In this document: piece by piece, positions 46,677-58,870 of the stretch
How positions within the stretch are numbered: the first letter of the stretch is position 1
Layout: each line of letters begins with the position of its first letter
Source of the DNA: Cyathus striatus
Lineage: Eukaryota; Basidiomycota; Agaricomycetes; Agaricales; Nidulariaceae
NCBI GenBank assembly: GCA_025738555.1
Contig: JAOVFP010000001.1
Coordinates: 6,820,001-6,884,000 of the forward strand
Length of the DNA stretch: 64,000 nucleotides
Direction of reading: 5' to 3'
The notes under the pieces: model-generated
Told to the model about the DNA's origin: nothing
Databases searched by the model: none
Seen by the model: only the letters and a program-made list of their open reading frames with translations
Translations under genes and position numbers: made by a program

Positions 46677-48592
46677 TTGTGCTACAATTCCATCGTTAAT
46701 GTGTACATCCATCTTCTTTGAGTCGCCCTAGACTCTGCGATGGTGCTGATTGGGTGTGGTGGGTCAATCTGGCTATATACCGATAGTATCAGTCCACCAT
46801 ATCATACCTTTTAGTATGAATGAATGTTTGAATGCTCAACTTAAAGTGTGTTGAAACGTTGAGCCGTGGGGCCGGCGGTCGGACATCAAATATAATTGAT
46901 GGCTTCGAGCTCTGACGAGTCCAAGGACCAACAGTAAGTAACTTGAGTTCAACGCTCTGTTGACGCTCTCAGTACTTGTTTGTGCTACGAGCTCTCATTT
47001 TGCCTTCGCTCTGGGATAATCTTTCCTCAACATGAAATCATTGGCCTTTGAATAGCTTTGGTTCAGTAGTACTACTAAACTACTACAATGATGGATCATG
47101 GCGTTCTCGATTCAAAGTGTCCGCAGGTTCGGTTCGATGATTGTGTCGACAGCGTATGGTTTTATTGGGAGAGTGGAACAAGACTGGAAGGCTATAGGTC
47201 ATTGAAGGAAGATTGGGTTAATTGGTGTGCATTATCTCCTCTTTATATTTCGATGTCAGTGTTGATTGCGTGAGTAGGCAGGCACCCACCTTGCTCTCCA
47301 CTCTTACGCATACATCTTTCGACGCTGTGATAATACAGAATCTTATGGTGCTTTACGCGGATACAGGCCTTAGATAGGTCCTCTGCACATCCTTTGCTCT
47401 CGAGGCTCTTCCCGGCCTCAACTCCTAAGCTTACCACAATCGTAACCTCTCGTGCACCCCCTGCGAATATAACTATAACTTTCTCGTCCTTCACGTTGCA
47501 CTTGCTATAGCGTGGGCATTCGCGATTACGAACTCTTTTGTGTTACCATTTGTGCGCATCTATGACTGAAAGTCGTATGGATACCCGCCTCCCCCTTCTC
47601 GCTCAATGACAGCGACAATGAAGCTCGTGAACTCCATACTCCCCCCTCTCCCTTCCTCGGAGCCCCTCCCCTCGCTGTATCTCTTCCAATGCAGAGAGTT
47701 TCTCTGCTGGTGTCTCATTTTGCGAAGTCAGCAGGGCGACTCCGCCCTGCCTAACGCCCCCGTACAAGAGAAGAATGCGTACATGTACACAGCATGTCCT
47801 AATCGGGTACATCCACGCCTACCGCTGTGTTTCGGTTTCTTCGCTTCCTTCTAAATACGGAATATACTTGTACGCATCCTCCAACCTTGTCCAACGATTG
47901 TAAACCTGGCCCCGCATTTGGCTTTGCCTATCGTGTATACAATTCCCCCGAGGATGGTTCGAGGTATGAACACAGTGTTGGAATTATTGAGATGATCCTA
48001 ACGTGGCCGTAGATTGGTGCTATACATTTGGGAAGCATTAAACTGAGGGCGGGGGCTAACAAAGAAAAGGTGGTATTTAAGAAAGCTTTATCGGTCCTAT
48101 ACGCGAAGATGTCAGAGGTACCGGGATGTGTGATTAATCAGTGGCTGCGGGCGGCTTAGTGATCGGCGTTGGGATGCGGAACATTGTGGGAGATGGCGAT
48201 TGTAGGGCTCAAGGAGTGGGAGAAAGTATCAATATGCCAGGCTCGTGTTGTGTTAAGGAATGGTTTGTATGTGTTCTCAGTGTCTTCTTAGTGTCTACTA
48301 ACGCAGCGAGTTATATGTAGAGGACGGACCGAAGATTTGTGAAGCATGCCGTTAGGTGTTTCCTCAACGTTTGAGAGCGTAAAGGTTTTCGTTAATGCTC
48401 TACTCATCCTCTATTTCCCTCTACACAAGTGCTCGGGTATTAATTGTCCCCTACCCACATCTTCCCGAGTCTGGACTCTGTGGATATGATCGTTTGACCC
48501 CGTTCAGATTGACGAGATGTTAGCTTCTGCAACTAGAATTGGTAACCCACCGGAACCAAGTGCATACTTGACTACGCAGAAATAAACCATTT
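46677..48592. other. About 1.9 kb without a supported gene
   Basis: CpG-normal sequence with short unsupported frames on both strands (for example 47088-47273 and 47606-47854) and no splice or motif support. It includes the region upstream of the first reductase copy. Confidence 0.5.
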
Positions 48593-48639
48593 GTAAGTCC
48601 CATCATTAGCTACTTATTTGCATCATTTCATTTACGAAG
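48593..48639 (+). promoter_or_regulatory. Conserved intron-like block upstream of reductase copy 1
   Basis: CATTTGTAAGTCCC...TTTACGAAG, 47 nt, is the counterpart of the 43-nt blocks before copies 2 and 3. It has a GTAAGT donor and an AG end. Confidence 0.5.
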
Positions 48640-49190
48640 AGCTCGGAAGCCAGAACGAACAAGAATAAATACATAAGACAGATGATCACATTATGTGGAA
48701 CATTTCCACTCTTTCATAAGCATGCCAGCGATTAATCCAGGTGTTAAAGTGCTCGTTACCGGTGCTAATGGGTATCTCGCCATGTGGATTACGCAGAAGT
48801 TACTTGATCTAGGATACTCGGTCCGCGGAACTGTCCGCTCAGTAACTAAAGGGATCTATCTCAAGGACTACTTCGAGCGTTATGGAGATTGCTTCGAGAT
48901 TGCAGTTATTTCTGATTTCACTGAGGTATTTAACTATGATTATAACGTTGATCATGATACTGATAATGTATAGGAGGGAGCGTTCGACGAAAGCTTACTT
49001 GGGGTGTCTGCTGTCATTCATTCTGCGACATCTCAGCCCAATGCACAGTTGGAAGACCCGGAAGGTAAGCAGAGAATTGGATTAGGGACATTACTTTGCA
49101 GATTTTCAATGTCGGATAGATTACATCAAACCTGCTGTAAGCAGTACGGTTGGAATTTTAGAAAGTGCTCTTCGTTCGTACGTGCTAATA

Positions 49191-52100
49191 TTCCCGCTAC
49201 CTTTTAAGGTAGTAGGGTTATGTAGGGCGATGAAAACTCGTTTTTTGCGGAGCCAACACCTCCCATCAACCGGAGTTTAAATACACGTGGTTGCCAAAAA
49301 ATGATGGCAACCAACAACAATTCCCACACATAACGAGAATGGTTTCTTGCATTGTCGAGCAGCCCGGGTTGTAGCACGTTACATACAGCTCGGAATACCT
49401 CGAAAATTTGATTATATATTTTAAATAGTGTGAACTATGTGTATGTAATGTTAGGATCGAATTTAATATCTTGGTGGCATATTATAAGCAATTTTCCTAC
49501 GAAGCCACATTTTCTTAAGGGAAATGATTCATTGACCAGCAGAGCACTTTGAGAGCTACAGAGCTGTTCAAAATTTAAATTTCTCTGAGACATAACTTGT
49601 ATACCACCTAATATAATATCCAGATGATTTAATGATTGCTTCATTATTGTACTGAAAACAAGAGTAATAAGTTTGGTCACACATAATCAACATATGTGTT
49701 TCATCTCCTACCAGTAAATATCATACTGTGTGTACAGTACTATTCTGAAGCATGGGTTCTACATATCCTCAGGAATTTCTGTGGTGCTATATTAGTCTAT
49801 ATAGCAGTTAAATATGCAATTTCTCAGGTATAAAATTTAAGAAGGCTCACATAAATATCATTATAAGCATCTCAGTATACAATTGCCTGTATCTTTTGAT
49901 ATTTAAATAGTTTATACTACATATATAGTACATCATATGTCCAACATATCATGTAAAAATACCAACAAGAACAACTTCTGTAAGCTAATTTGTAGATTGT
50001 ATATATCACACCATTAAATAAGTCCATTATGTTATAAAGTTTCATTCCAGTAGTATACATCATGGAAAGTATTATACAGAATTTCAAGGTGGTCTGCACA
50101 GAGTGTAGTGTGCTACATTCTAATTAATGTGAGAATGCCTCGCATTTTTAGTAGAAAAAATGCATGATTGCCATTACTTTTGGCAACCACATGTAGGCTT
50201 GAAATATTGGTCATTCCTGTATCCTAACTGCTTGGAGCTTCTACATACTTATCGCATTTGGTGCATTGTCAACCAATCATCAACCAGACATTCAGGTCTA
50301 TCCTTTGATGACAAAATGTCTCCTCACCAGAACATAACAGTATGGATCTGCTCTCATGAACTCTATGTGATCCCACATATTCTCTTGCTAATTTATACTG
50401 ATTGTAGCTTGTGGGCCTTGGAAATTGGGCCAAGATGATAGTGAAGCTATTGATAAGTAACACCTGCAGGTACTAAGGATGACTGGAATTTCTGGGACCA
50501 TTAAGAATAAATTTATGTGGTGTCCCATTCAATAAACTTGCAGTGATACACCTGCTTGTGCACTTTCAAGAGGTCTAACTACATATATAAATGATATATT
50601 ATATGTTTATTGGAGAGAATCAGGTTGTGTTAGGTAGCGGGCCTTGCTGCTTGTCGGCCTTATTGATTTATTCATAATCTTTCTCGTAAAAGTATGGAAA
50701 GTCTAACGACCACACTCAAACACATCAATTATAATTGATCTCCAGTGTCCGGCACCATGGCTTCTCAGTTAGATATTACACTCTTTGTTTCAGAATTTCA
50801 CTTAAGCAAGATTGAGTGCTTACTAACTGAAGCATGGTTGTCCAGTACGGCGGTAACTATGTGTGCTCAAGCAATTATTTAGTTCTTTACAGTAATGTAG
50901 AGCAGGCAAATTGCCTGTGCTGCAAATCGCAAATTATTCGATATCTTAAGACGTTCAAGACTGTATCACGTAATCAGCTAGGTCATGTTCGCGTGACGCA
51001 TCCATGCATGTTCCATTCACGGCGTTCTCCACATAATCCCTCAGACGATCTATGCAAGTTTTACATCATCTTCCACCGTAATTCTAAGTTAATACGTCAT
51101 CTCAATACTTTTGCTGTCAAATTACTTGATATTATGCTCCTTTCATCTTTTTTTTACGCTGGGACTTTGTTTTAGAGTTCATTCTCTCTCGTTACGTTGC
51201 AAATTGTTATTTTCTATTCTAACTTCGTTCCTCTCACCTTAGGACAACTCCATCGAACAGACTTCTCAACCACTCGCAATATTTGCCTTTGTTAGGTACA
51301 CTCAACCAACAATTCACCTCTCCAATAAATAGAATAATATACCTATAAGTATATGCTTGGATGTAGGTATTTATGCGATAGATGAGCCGAGATGTAAGCG
51401 AGAGAGGTGTCACTGTCACCGTATATTCATGTGTAGATCTGCACATTTTTATACAGAGTTGTTTTATAGGGTTTTGCATTAAAAACTGTAGTACTGATTT
51501 ATCTGATTTTTTGTTGTATTTTCTATAAACACAGAGTGACAGTGTCATGCTATTTGACCACTCGAGACTAATAAGAGGTTGTCGAAGTTATCTGCCATTA
51601 CTACCGTGAACTTGAAACCATAGAGTAAGTAATCAAAGTACTAAAGGTATACCTTGATAAGTATACCTTATAATGCGAAGATGTGCTTTAGCATTGAACA
51701 CAAGCTAAGGTGTACAGACTATGGTACAGTACACATATTATAAAAGTATTGTACATTATGAGTCTGGGAGTCTGCTACTTTTAGAGTCAGAGTGGATGAC
51801 TTCCCATAAGGATTTAGAGAGAATTTAGCCAGCTATAATTTTAAGGTCCGATTGATCACATGATTTGTCTATTTTCTGGCTATCCCATAACATTACTACC
51901 CTCAGCCATGTATGAGATTTAGCAGTCAATAAAATATTTATTTCATTTTGTGCTACTTCATTGCATTGTTCATCACATTCTACCATGTTTTCAAATTCTA
52001 TGCTTTCTTATTACTACCTGCTAAAATGGTGACTTACAATTGTCAATTATACATCATTCTTATCATAAAGGCATTGTATGGTATGTCTTCAACTATATTG

Positions 52101-54493
52101 AAAGTTAGTAGCAAGGTATTCATAATTATTAAATGAGAAATCACAGTACAACAAACAGATCTGAATGTCACGGGGGAAAGGCTGATAAATCACTCTAAAA
52201 TGGTAATAACTAAGAAATAAAGTGGTTTAGCAGGGCCTTAGCGAAATAGAGAGGGGTCGGGAGGCCTCGCTATATTTCAATGTCTAGCAGGCTTTAGCTG
52301 GTAGCTAGACATGATGAGACCATGATCCGGAGCTCAGCATCAGAGTTCTAAATAAAGTTTGGCCCACTAAATGCTGCTAAATCCTTACGGGAAGTCATCC
52401 AGTATGCAAATGATAAGTTATAAAATAATTACCTGGATGTCAATCGTGTATATATGTCAAAGGTGGCTTACTGAGGTGAGTTTGTAGTCAAATCGGATGC
52501 ACAAAAGTGATGGTATGCTCCCTCTTCAACAAATGTAGGGGCAGTTCTACCAGTGTGAATTTGGGAAAGTTTCCAATCCTTGTGCTCGCAAGCAAGCTCC
52601 TGCACTGCTTTGTAATATCTTGTCACTTGGCAGATGAATCTCAAATCAACATAACACAAACTGCATTAGGTCAGGCAACGATTCATTATTAACACCTCCC
52701 ATGTACATTGTAATATGAGCCATCCTCCGCTCGTATCAGTGTAAATTATTTGAACTCAAGACAAGCTGAAGGACTTGTAACAAGTATTCAGTTCACTTAC
52801 TCATAGTCCAAAAATACTTATATCAGAGCTAGTACTGTACAGGTATATTATTCTATTTTACTGTAACGAACTAAATAACTAGTTACTGCCATACCAGACG
52901 ACCATGCTCAGCTAATAAGTGCTCAATCTCACTTAAGTGAAATTCTGAAACAAAGATTGTAATATCTAACCAAGAAGCCGTGGTGCCAGACACCAGAGAT
53001 CAATTATAATTGATGCGTTTGAGCGTGGTCATTAGACTTTCCATATAAAAGTGCTTATAAATATAAATCAGTAAGGCCGACAAGCGGCAAGGCCCGCTAC
53101 CTAACACAACCTGATTCTCTCCAATAAATATATAATATATCATTTATATATGTAGTTAGACCTGTTGAAAGTGCACAAGCAGGTGTATCACTGAAAGTTT
53201 ATTGAATGGGACATCACATAAATTTATTCTTAATGATCCCAGAATTTCCAGTCATTCTTAGTACCTACAGGTGTTACTCATCAATAACTTCACTATCATC
53301 TTGGCCCAATTTCCAAGGCCCACAAGCTACAATCAGTATAAATTGGTGAGAGAATAAGTATGTGAGGTCACATAGAGTTCACAAGAGCAGATCCATACAA
53401 TGATGCACCAAACATGGTAAGTATGTAGTAGCTCCAAGCAGTTAGGATATGGGGATGATTAATATTTCAAGCTTACACATGGTTGCCAAAAGTAATGGCA
53501 ATCATGCATTTTTCCTACCAAAAATGCGAGGTGTTCTCACATTAATTAAAATGTAGCACACTACACTCTGTGCAGACCACCTTGAAATTCTGTATATATA
53601 CTTTCCATAATGTATACTACTGGAACAAAACTTTATAACATATTGGACTTATTTAATGGCATGATATACACCATCTAATTCACCAGCTATATTTGTGTCA
53701 TACAATCTATAAATTAGCCTACAGAAGTTGTTCTTGTTGGTATTTCTACCTGATATCTTGGACATATCATGTACTATATATGTAGAATAAACTATTTAAG
53801 TATCAAAGGATACAGGCAATTATATACTGAGATACTATAATGATATTTATGTAAGCCTTCTTAATTGTTAAACCTGAGAAATTGCATATTTAACTGCTAT
53901 ATAGACTAATGTAACACTGCAGAAATTCCTGAGGATATGTAGAACTCATGCTTCAGAATAGTACTGTACACACAGTATGATATTTACTGGTAGGAGATGA
54001 AACACACATATCAATTATGTGTCTTGTTTTCAGTACAATAATGAAGCAATCTTTAAATCATCTGGATATTATATTAGGCGGTATACAAGTTATGTCTCAG
54101 AGAAATTTAATTTTTGAACAGTTCTGTAGCTCTCAAAGTGCTCTGCTGGTCAATGAATCATTTCCCATAAGAAAATGCAGCTTCATAGAAAAACTGCTTA
54201 TAATATGCCACCAAGATATTAAATTCAATCCTAACTTTACATACACGTAGTTAAGACCATTTAAAATATATAATCAAAATTTCGAGGTATTCCGAGCTGT
54301 GTGTAATGTGCTACAACCCAGGCCGCTTGACGATGCAAGAAACCATTCTCGTTATGTGTGGGAATTGTTGTTGGTTGCCATCATTTTTGGCAACCACGTG
54401 TATTTAAACTCCGGTTGATGGGAGGTGTTCGCTCTGCAAAAAACGAGTTTTCATCGCCCTACATAACCCTACTACCTTAAAAGGTAGCGGGAA
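49191..54493. mobile_element. Foldback (long-inverted-repeat) element, 5.3 kb, in intron 3 of reductase copy 1
   Basis: The two arms, about 49191-50905 and 52850-54493, are inverted copies of each other. Shared landmarks are TTCCCGCTACCTTTTAAGGTAG at the tip, 'gtttaaatacacgtggttgcca', the coding-like stretch 49680-49435 against 54017-54250, 'atcaattataattgat' and 'ggccttgccgcttgtcggcc'-type sequence near 50640 and 53090. TA flanks both tips (49189-49190, 54494-54495). The central 1.95 kb contains another smaller inverted pair. No transposase was recognised. Outer ~240 bp of each arm keep CpG and stay very similar; inner parts are CpG-poor and more diverged. Confidence 0.9.
49435..49680 (-). 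other. Open frame in the left arm of the foldback element, mirrored in the right arm
   Basis: This stretch and 54017-54250 (+) encode closely related peptides (shared IMKQSLNHLDIILGGIQVMS, SQSALLVNESFP and LLIICHQDIKF). The differences are mostly single residue changes and the frame stays open in both, about 75-80 codons. Frame retention in two diverged arms hints at coding origin, but I recognise no family and see no initiating context. It may be an exon of a lost element protein or chance in AT-rich repeat DNA. Confidence 0.4.
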
Positions 54494-55460
54494 TATAGAC
54501 CGGACGTAAAACGGATCATATATACGTCTACGCTTGGAGCCATTGTGAAAGAAGTCTCCGAACCGATCACATTGTCAGAAACAGATTGGAATGACGAAGC
54601 TGTCGCACTCGTCAAAGAGTAAGGTGCTAAGGCTCCTTATTTACTGAAGTATGTCGCCTCCAAAGTATTAGCAGAGAAAGGCATGGAATGTTTCTCACCT
54701 GTCATAAGTGTAGTCCATCTAATCACGTGCTTCACTGACAGCTGCCTGGAACTTCTATGAGAAACATAAGCAAGCAGCATCATATGACTTTGTGGTTCTC
54801 AATTCGCCATGGGTGAGTGATGCTTGTAACAATACAGAGCCACTTATTTATGTGTATCCTATGCCCAGATATTTGGGGTTGGTAGACATAAAGTCAAGAA
54901 AGAATTATTTTGCTGATGTTGGTATAGCCGGCTATCCATGAGCTCGGGATAGACCCTTCCGACCTAGGAACTAGCTCGATCGGTGTTTGGTATAATAACT
55001 GTATCGCGAATCCAGATCTTGCTAGACCAGATGAGAAACTCGCAGAAACCACGCCCTATGTTGACGTACGTGACCTTGCAGATGTCCACATATCTGCACT
55101 GGTAAAGGAAGAGGCTACTGGAGAGCGGATTATAGTAGCTGCAGGCATGTATTTATACCGGATGTGATGCGATAGCTTTCTAATGTGAAAGGAACATCTA
55201 GGAGACGTATCATGGCAACAATGGAGTGCGCACATTCTACTAATTTCATTCTATGCATACCATCTCAACTAATGATTTCTAGTCGACATTGCTAATCAAA
55301 TTCAGCCAGTGGTCTCTCTGGCTCATCTAGTTATTAAGGGAAACCCCGGTATTCCTCCAAAAAGACTAATTTCATTCAATACGAGATCGGTACAAAATAT
55401 AAGGGGATAGACGAGACAGTAAAAGATATGTTAGAACAGTTCTCGAAGAAAGGCTGGTAG

Positions 55461-56171
55461 TTACAGCATAATCATGGGATCAGAGCTATGGCATAGGCCC
55501 AATAAATGCGATGATGATTCGATACTGATGCTCATACAACAGCATACGATTCAGCACAATTATATCGTATACACTTCAATTCTGAGGAGTGCGGCTAAGT
55601 AATAGGGGAATTCAAAGTTGGCTGTTTTGTAGCATTACTACCGGTCGCTACGGACCCAATCGCTACAGTCTTGCCGAAAATCATGATCGGCAATTCAAAC
55701 GGAGAATTTCAACGTACTCATTCACTAAATTTTCCTTTTTCCTACCTCTAAATATTGGTACAAATTTGGAAGTTAGGTAGATATTACCATTTTCAGCCAA
55801 TATATCTAATAAAAACATGCATATTCGTAAGCAGAGAGGATGTGGTCACTTTCAGTAGAATCTCAACGTTATAAACTCCGAACTGATCGCCAAACGATCA
55901 AAACGATCACTACTTTCAAATTCCGCCTTGCCGCAACTTGGCCAGTGTGACAACCTTCCAAAAACAACCAGAGATTTTCGATAATGAAAACTGATATTCG
56001 AGCTTAATAACACTACTACATAACTGAGACAAAATACTGAGGGCAGAAGGACACGAGAATACGGAGAAATTTGCCCAACACGAACCACCGATCAACCCGT
56101 AGGTCCCGAACTACTGATTGACGGTACTATCGGAAACGGAAGAGGATTATATATCCTAGAAAAATGCATTT
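55461..56171. other. Spacer between reductase copies 1 and 2
   Basis: No gene recognised. It holds the 3' end region of copy 1 and the distal promoter of copy 2. Confidence 0.5.
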
Positions 56172-56214
56172 GTAAGTTACCTTACTAACTTTCGTCTGTT
56201 TTATCTAAAAATAG
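56172..56214 (+). promoter_or_regulatory. Conserved 43-nt intron-like block upstream of reductase copy 2
   Basis: Begins GTAAGTTACCTTACTAAC and ends ATCTAAAAATAG, with donor, branch-like CTAAC and acceptor. The same 43-nt length and layout occurs before copy 3. It lies upstream of the TATA box, so if spliced it implies a second, distal transcription start. Confidence 0.55.
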
Positions 56215-56250
56215 CACGTTTCGTTGATCAGACTGAATCCACATATTGCG

Positions 56251-56258
56251 TATATAAA
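56251..56258 (+). promoter_or_regulatory. TATA box of reductase copy 2
   Basis: TATATAAA, 62 bases before the start codon; copy 3 has the same box 71 bases before its start. Confidence 0.65.
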
Positions 56259-56312
56259 GGCGAACGAACGGATGAAGCTTTTAGAACATAATCTATTCTT
56301 TCATATCATATC

Positions 56313-57809
56313 ATGCCAGCTATTAAACCAGGATCTACAGTTCTCGTTACTGGTGCAAATGGGTACCTTGCCATGTGGATCGTGCAGAGACTACTCGAAC
56401 GCGGGTACACAGTCCGCGGAACGGTTCGCTCGGAAAGTAAAGGGGTTTATCTGACCGAGTACTTTAAAAGTTACGGGAAAAGGCTTGAAATTGTTACTGT
56501 GCCCGATCTAACTGCAGTGAGTACACATTGCTTTTTATTAACATCAGCTAACAATTTATAGGAAGGTGCTATGGACAAGAGTTTAGATGGCGTCTCCGCT
56601 GTCCTTCATGTCGCAAGTCCGTTGCCAAACGCGAAGTTGGAAGATCCAGCAGGTAACAAGAATGATATTTTCAATGTTCTAAAATTTACTGAATATTCGA
56701 CAGAATACATCAAGCCGGCTGTCGAGGGTACTCTGAGCGTTTTGAGAAGTGCCCTCAACTAGTACGTGTCAGGTTTCAGGTAGTATCATCCCCAGATAAA
56801 ACCGACTGATTATTGATAATTTAGTCCGAACATAAAGCGGGTCATATATACTTCCTCCATCGGAACGGTCATGAGAAAAGTTGCAGAACCAACTTTATTG
56901 TCTGAAAAGGATTGGAATGACGAGTCTATTAAAGAAGTAGAAGAACTCGGAAAAGATGCTTCGGTCATAGAAAAGTACATGGCTTCGAAAACAATAGCTG
57001 AACATGGTACGTACGCCTCACAAGTTTTATGTTGTTGTGCTTGAAACACTGATTTTATTCAGCTGCTTGGGACCTCTACGAGAAGAATAAGAGTACCTCT
57101 CCGTATGACCTCGTCACTATCCTTCCTCCATGGGCAAGTTTCTCCAATTCTATATAAAGATGATAAGCACTTACGCGCTGTATAGATCTTCGGTGTTAGC
57201 ATTAATTCTTTCATAGATGAAATGATGTATGCTAACATTTAACGATTTTCTTAGCCTCCTATTCACGAACTCGGAAGCGACCCAGCCTCCTTGGGTGGTT
57301 CACTTGGTCTTTGGTACAACATTTGTGTTTCAGTTTCCGATCGTGCGGACGTTAGATCTGAGGAGACACTCACCACCTCTTATGGTTGGGCTGATGTGCG
57401 GGACCTTGCAGATGCACATGTTACGGTATTGGAAAAGGAAGACACTTCCGGAGAGCGAATCCTGGTAGTAGAAGGCAAGTATTTAGATTTCATTAGGGTC
57501 TGTTTCTGTCTAACGTGAACCTAATCAATTCACTTAGGAAATGCATCCTGGCAAGAATGGAGTTAGTATTCGTCTCTCAAACATATGGCCACTTGATTAA
57601 CGAACGAATTTTTAGTTGACGCCGTTCAGCAAGTTCAATCTTCGGTTTCACTTTCACATCCATTGCCTACCGGAAAGCCGGGAATTCCTCCGAAACTTCG
57701 GGATATGTATGATACGAGTAAGGCGGCCCGTCTTCTTGGCGTGAAGTATAGGCATATTCAGGAGACAGCGAAAGATACACTGGAAGTTCTTTCTAACAAA
57801 GGATGGTAG
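56313..57809 (+). CDS. NAD(P)-dependent reductase (extended SDR, Gre2/dihydroflavonol-reductase-like), copy 2, 350 aa
   Basis: Nine exons in frame: 56313-56516, 56562-56652, 56704-56761, 56825-57006, 57063-57133, 57186-57194, 57255-57474, 57538-57561, 57616-57809. The N terminus has the dinucleotide-binding TGANGYLA (13-20) and RGTVRS, typical of NADP(H)-preferring members. The active site has a Ser near 128 (YTSSIG) and Y169-x-x-S-K173 (YMASK), followed by IAEHAAW. IFGPPIHEL and VRDLADAHV are family landmarks. It should reduce an aldehyde or ketone of unknown identity in the cytosol. Oddities: a 9-nt exon encoding IFG, and GC-AG introns after exon 5 (GCAAGT) and exon 7 (GCAAGT). The start follows a TATA box, and copy 3 begins with the same M-P-x-x-K/N-P-G pattern. 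Confidence 0.93.
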
Positions 57810-58731
57810 TGGTCTTGTATAGTTTGGTTATCAGAATGAAGTAATTGTTTGGGGTAATTACGAACACGATAACATGATGTGCTACTTGCTGAGATGATGT
57901 ACCCAGGCTTATCACCACCAGTCGCCTCTGAACTTTTCTATAACATGCCTAAGAAAGTTATGCGGATGAGTTGTAAAATACAAGCAACCAGATGGGTGTT
58001 ACCGCTGTGGCTGGATTCAGGGATTCCTGTCACTTGGTAGCAGCCTAATAGCAGGGCAGTCAGCTTGAATAAACCTCGCTTAAGCTCTGTATCTTTGTGG
58101 GGGTTTCCGAGTTTCAAGCAAGACGAATATGCTTGTCACTGGAAACACACTTGATTAGCTTACACTTCATCGGCTTGAGGCGAGTCCGGGAATTTAGTTG
58201 ACTGAGAATGTGTGTCGTAGGGTCTCGTATTCAAGAACTCTACTCTTGCGGGGTAATTCTATGAGCTATTTATAGGTAGGCATCTACAGAGTAGATAACG
58301 AATCAAGGAGAGTCAAAGAGAAAGTAAGTAATGAGTCAGAAAGAGAAATGAGTCGAGTGGTAACGGTACCGTCGATATAGTCAGAGATGAGTCAATGAGG
58401 CGAGGGGTAGCATGTGGACAGGGTATATTGAGGTCACAAGATGTTTCGCAGTCATTACTGAGTTTGAACATGCAAGGTCGAAACCATACAATCTTAGATA
58501 CCATCACATTCTACTTACAAAAAGACGTTCAATATTCTCACATGCCTCTACCGGCCGTTTATGTCAGACATTTAGCAAGTTGCTTTTCAAACTCCAATCT
58601 ATTAATCTATTACCGTTTAAGTATTCGCAATAAATTCCTACGGAAAGGCATTCAGTACCTGCTGGATGCCGTACGTCATTTTTCAATCACTGAATTATTT
58701 ACTGGATACTTATCATAGAAGCAGCCAATTT
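57810..58731. other. Spacer between reductase copies 2 and 3, mostly a dispersed repeat
   Basis: Contains the second LTR-like repeat copy (58079-58490) and the distal promoter of copy 3. No gene recognised. Confidence 0.6.
58079..58490 (-). repeat. Dispersed LTR-like repeat, copy 2 (inverted relative to copy 1)
   Basis: On the minus strand it starts TGTATGGTTTCGACCTTGCAT and runs to about GAGCTTAAG, collinear with 29269-29670. It keeps TATAAATAGC and the 'acggtaccgttaccactcga' core. It lies between two reductase genes, so the tandem genes were already separated when it arrived, or it came with the duplication. Confidence 0.65.
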
Positions 58732-58774
58732 GTAAGTCGCCTTACTAATGTTTATTTGCATTTACTAAAAATAG
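58732..58774 (+). promoter_or_regulatory. Conserved 43-nt intron-like block upstream of reductase copy 3
   Basis: GTAAGTCGCCTTACTAATG...TACTAAAAATAG, same length and ends as the block before copy 2. Confidence 0.55.
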
Positions 58775-58799
58775 AGTGTGCCAAACTGAAAATAGTGGG

Positions 58800-58807
58800 T
58801 ATATAAA
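58800..58807 (+). promoter_or_regulatory. TATA box of reductase copy 3
   Basis: TATATAAA, 71 bases before the start codon. Confidence 0.65.
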
Positions 58808-58870
58808 GAGTTATTAAAGACGAACGGACGCATTTCGTGGCTATTCAACATACTCATTTCCTTCACAAAC

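Larger units (their letters stand above)
48722..55460 (+). pseudogene. NAD(P)-dependent reductase (extended SDR, Gre2/DFR-like), copy 1, disrupted
   Basis: Exons follow the two intact paralogues: 48722-48925, 48974-49064, 49120-49177, [5.3-kb insertion in intron 3], 54499-54680, 54742-54812, 54869-54877, 54928-55144, 55202-55225, and a last exon ending 55458-55460. The start reads [20 protein letters not shown] (Rossmann TGxxGxxA) and the YxxSK active site reads YVASK. Damage: a TAA at 54620-54622 inside exon 4, a one-base frameshift in the last exon after IPPKRLISF, and a GC instead of GT donor after exon 4. The original intron-3 donor (GTACGT) and acceptor (TATAG) are both intact on either side of the insertion, so the insertion alone need not have killed the gene. 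Confidence 0.88.

Noticed and set aside
49187..49190. Longer target duplication (9-11 bp, Mutator-like) for the foldback element
   Set aside because: The flanks outside the tips share only TA; nine-base comparison of both sides shows no match.
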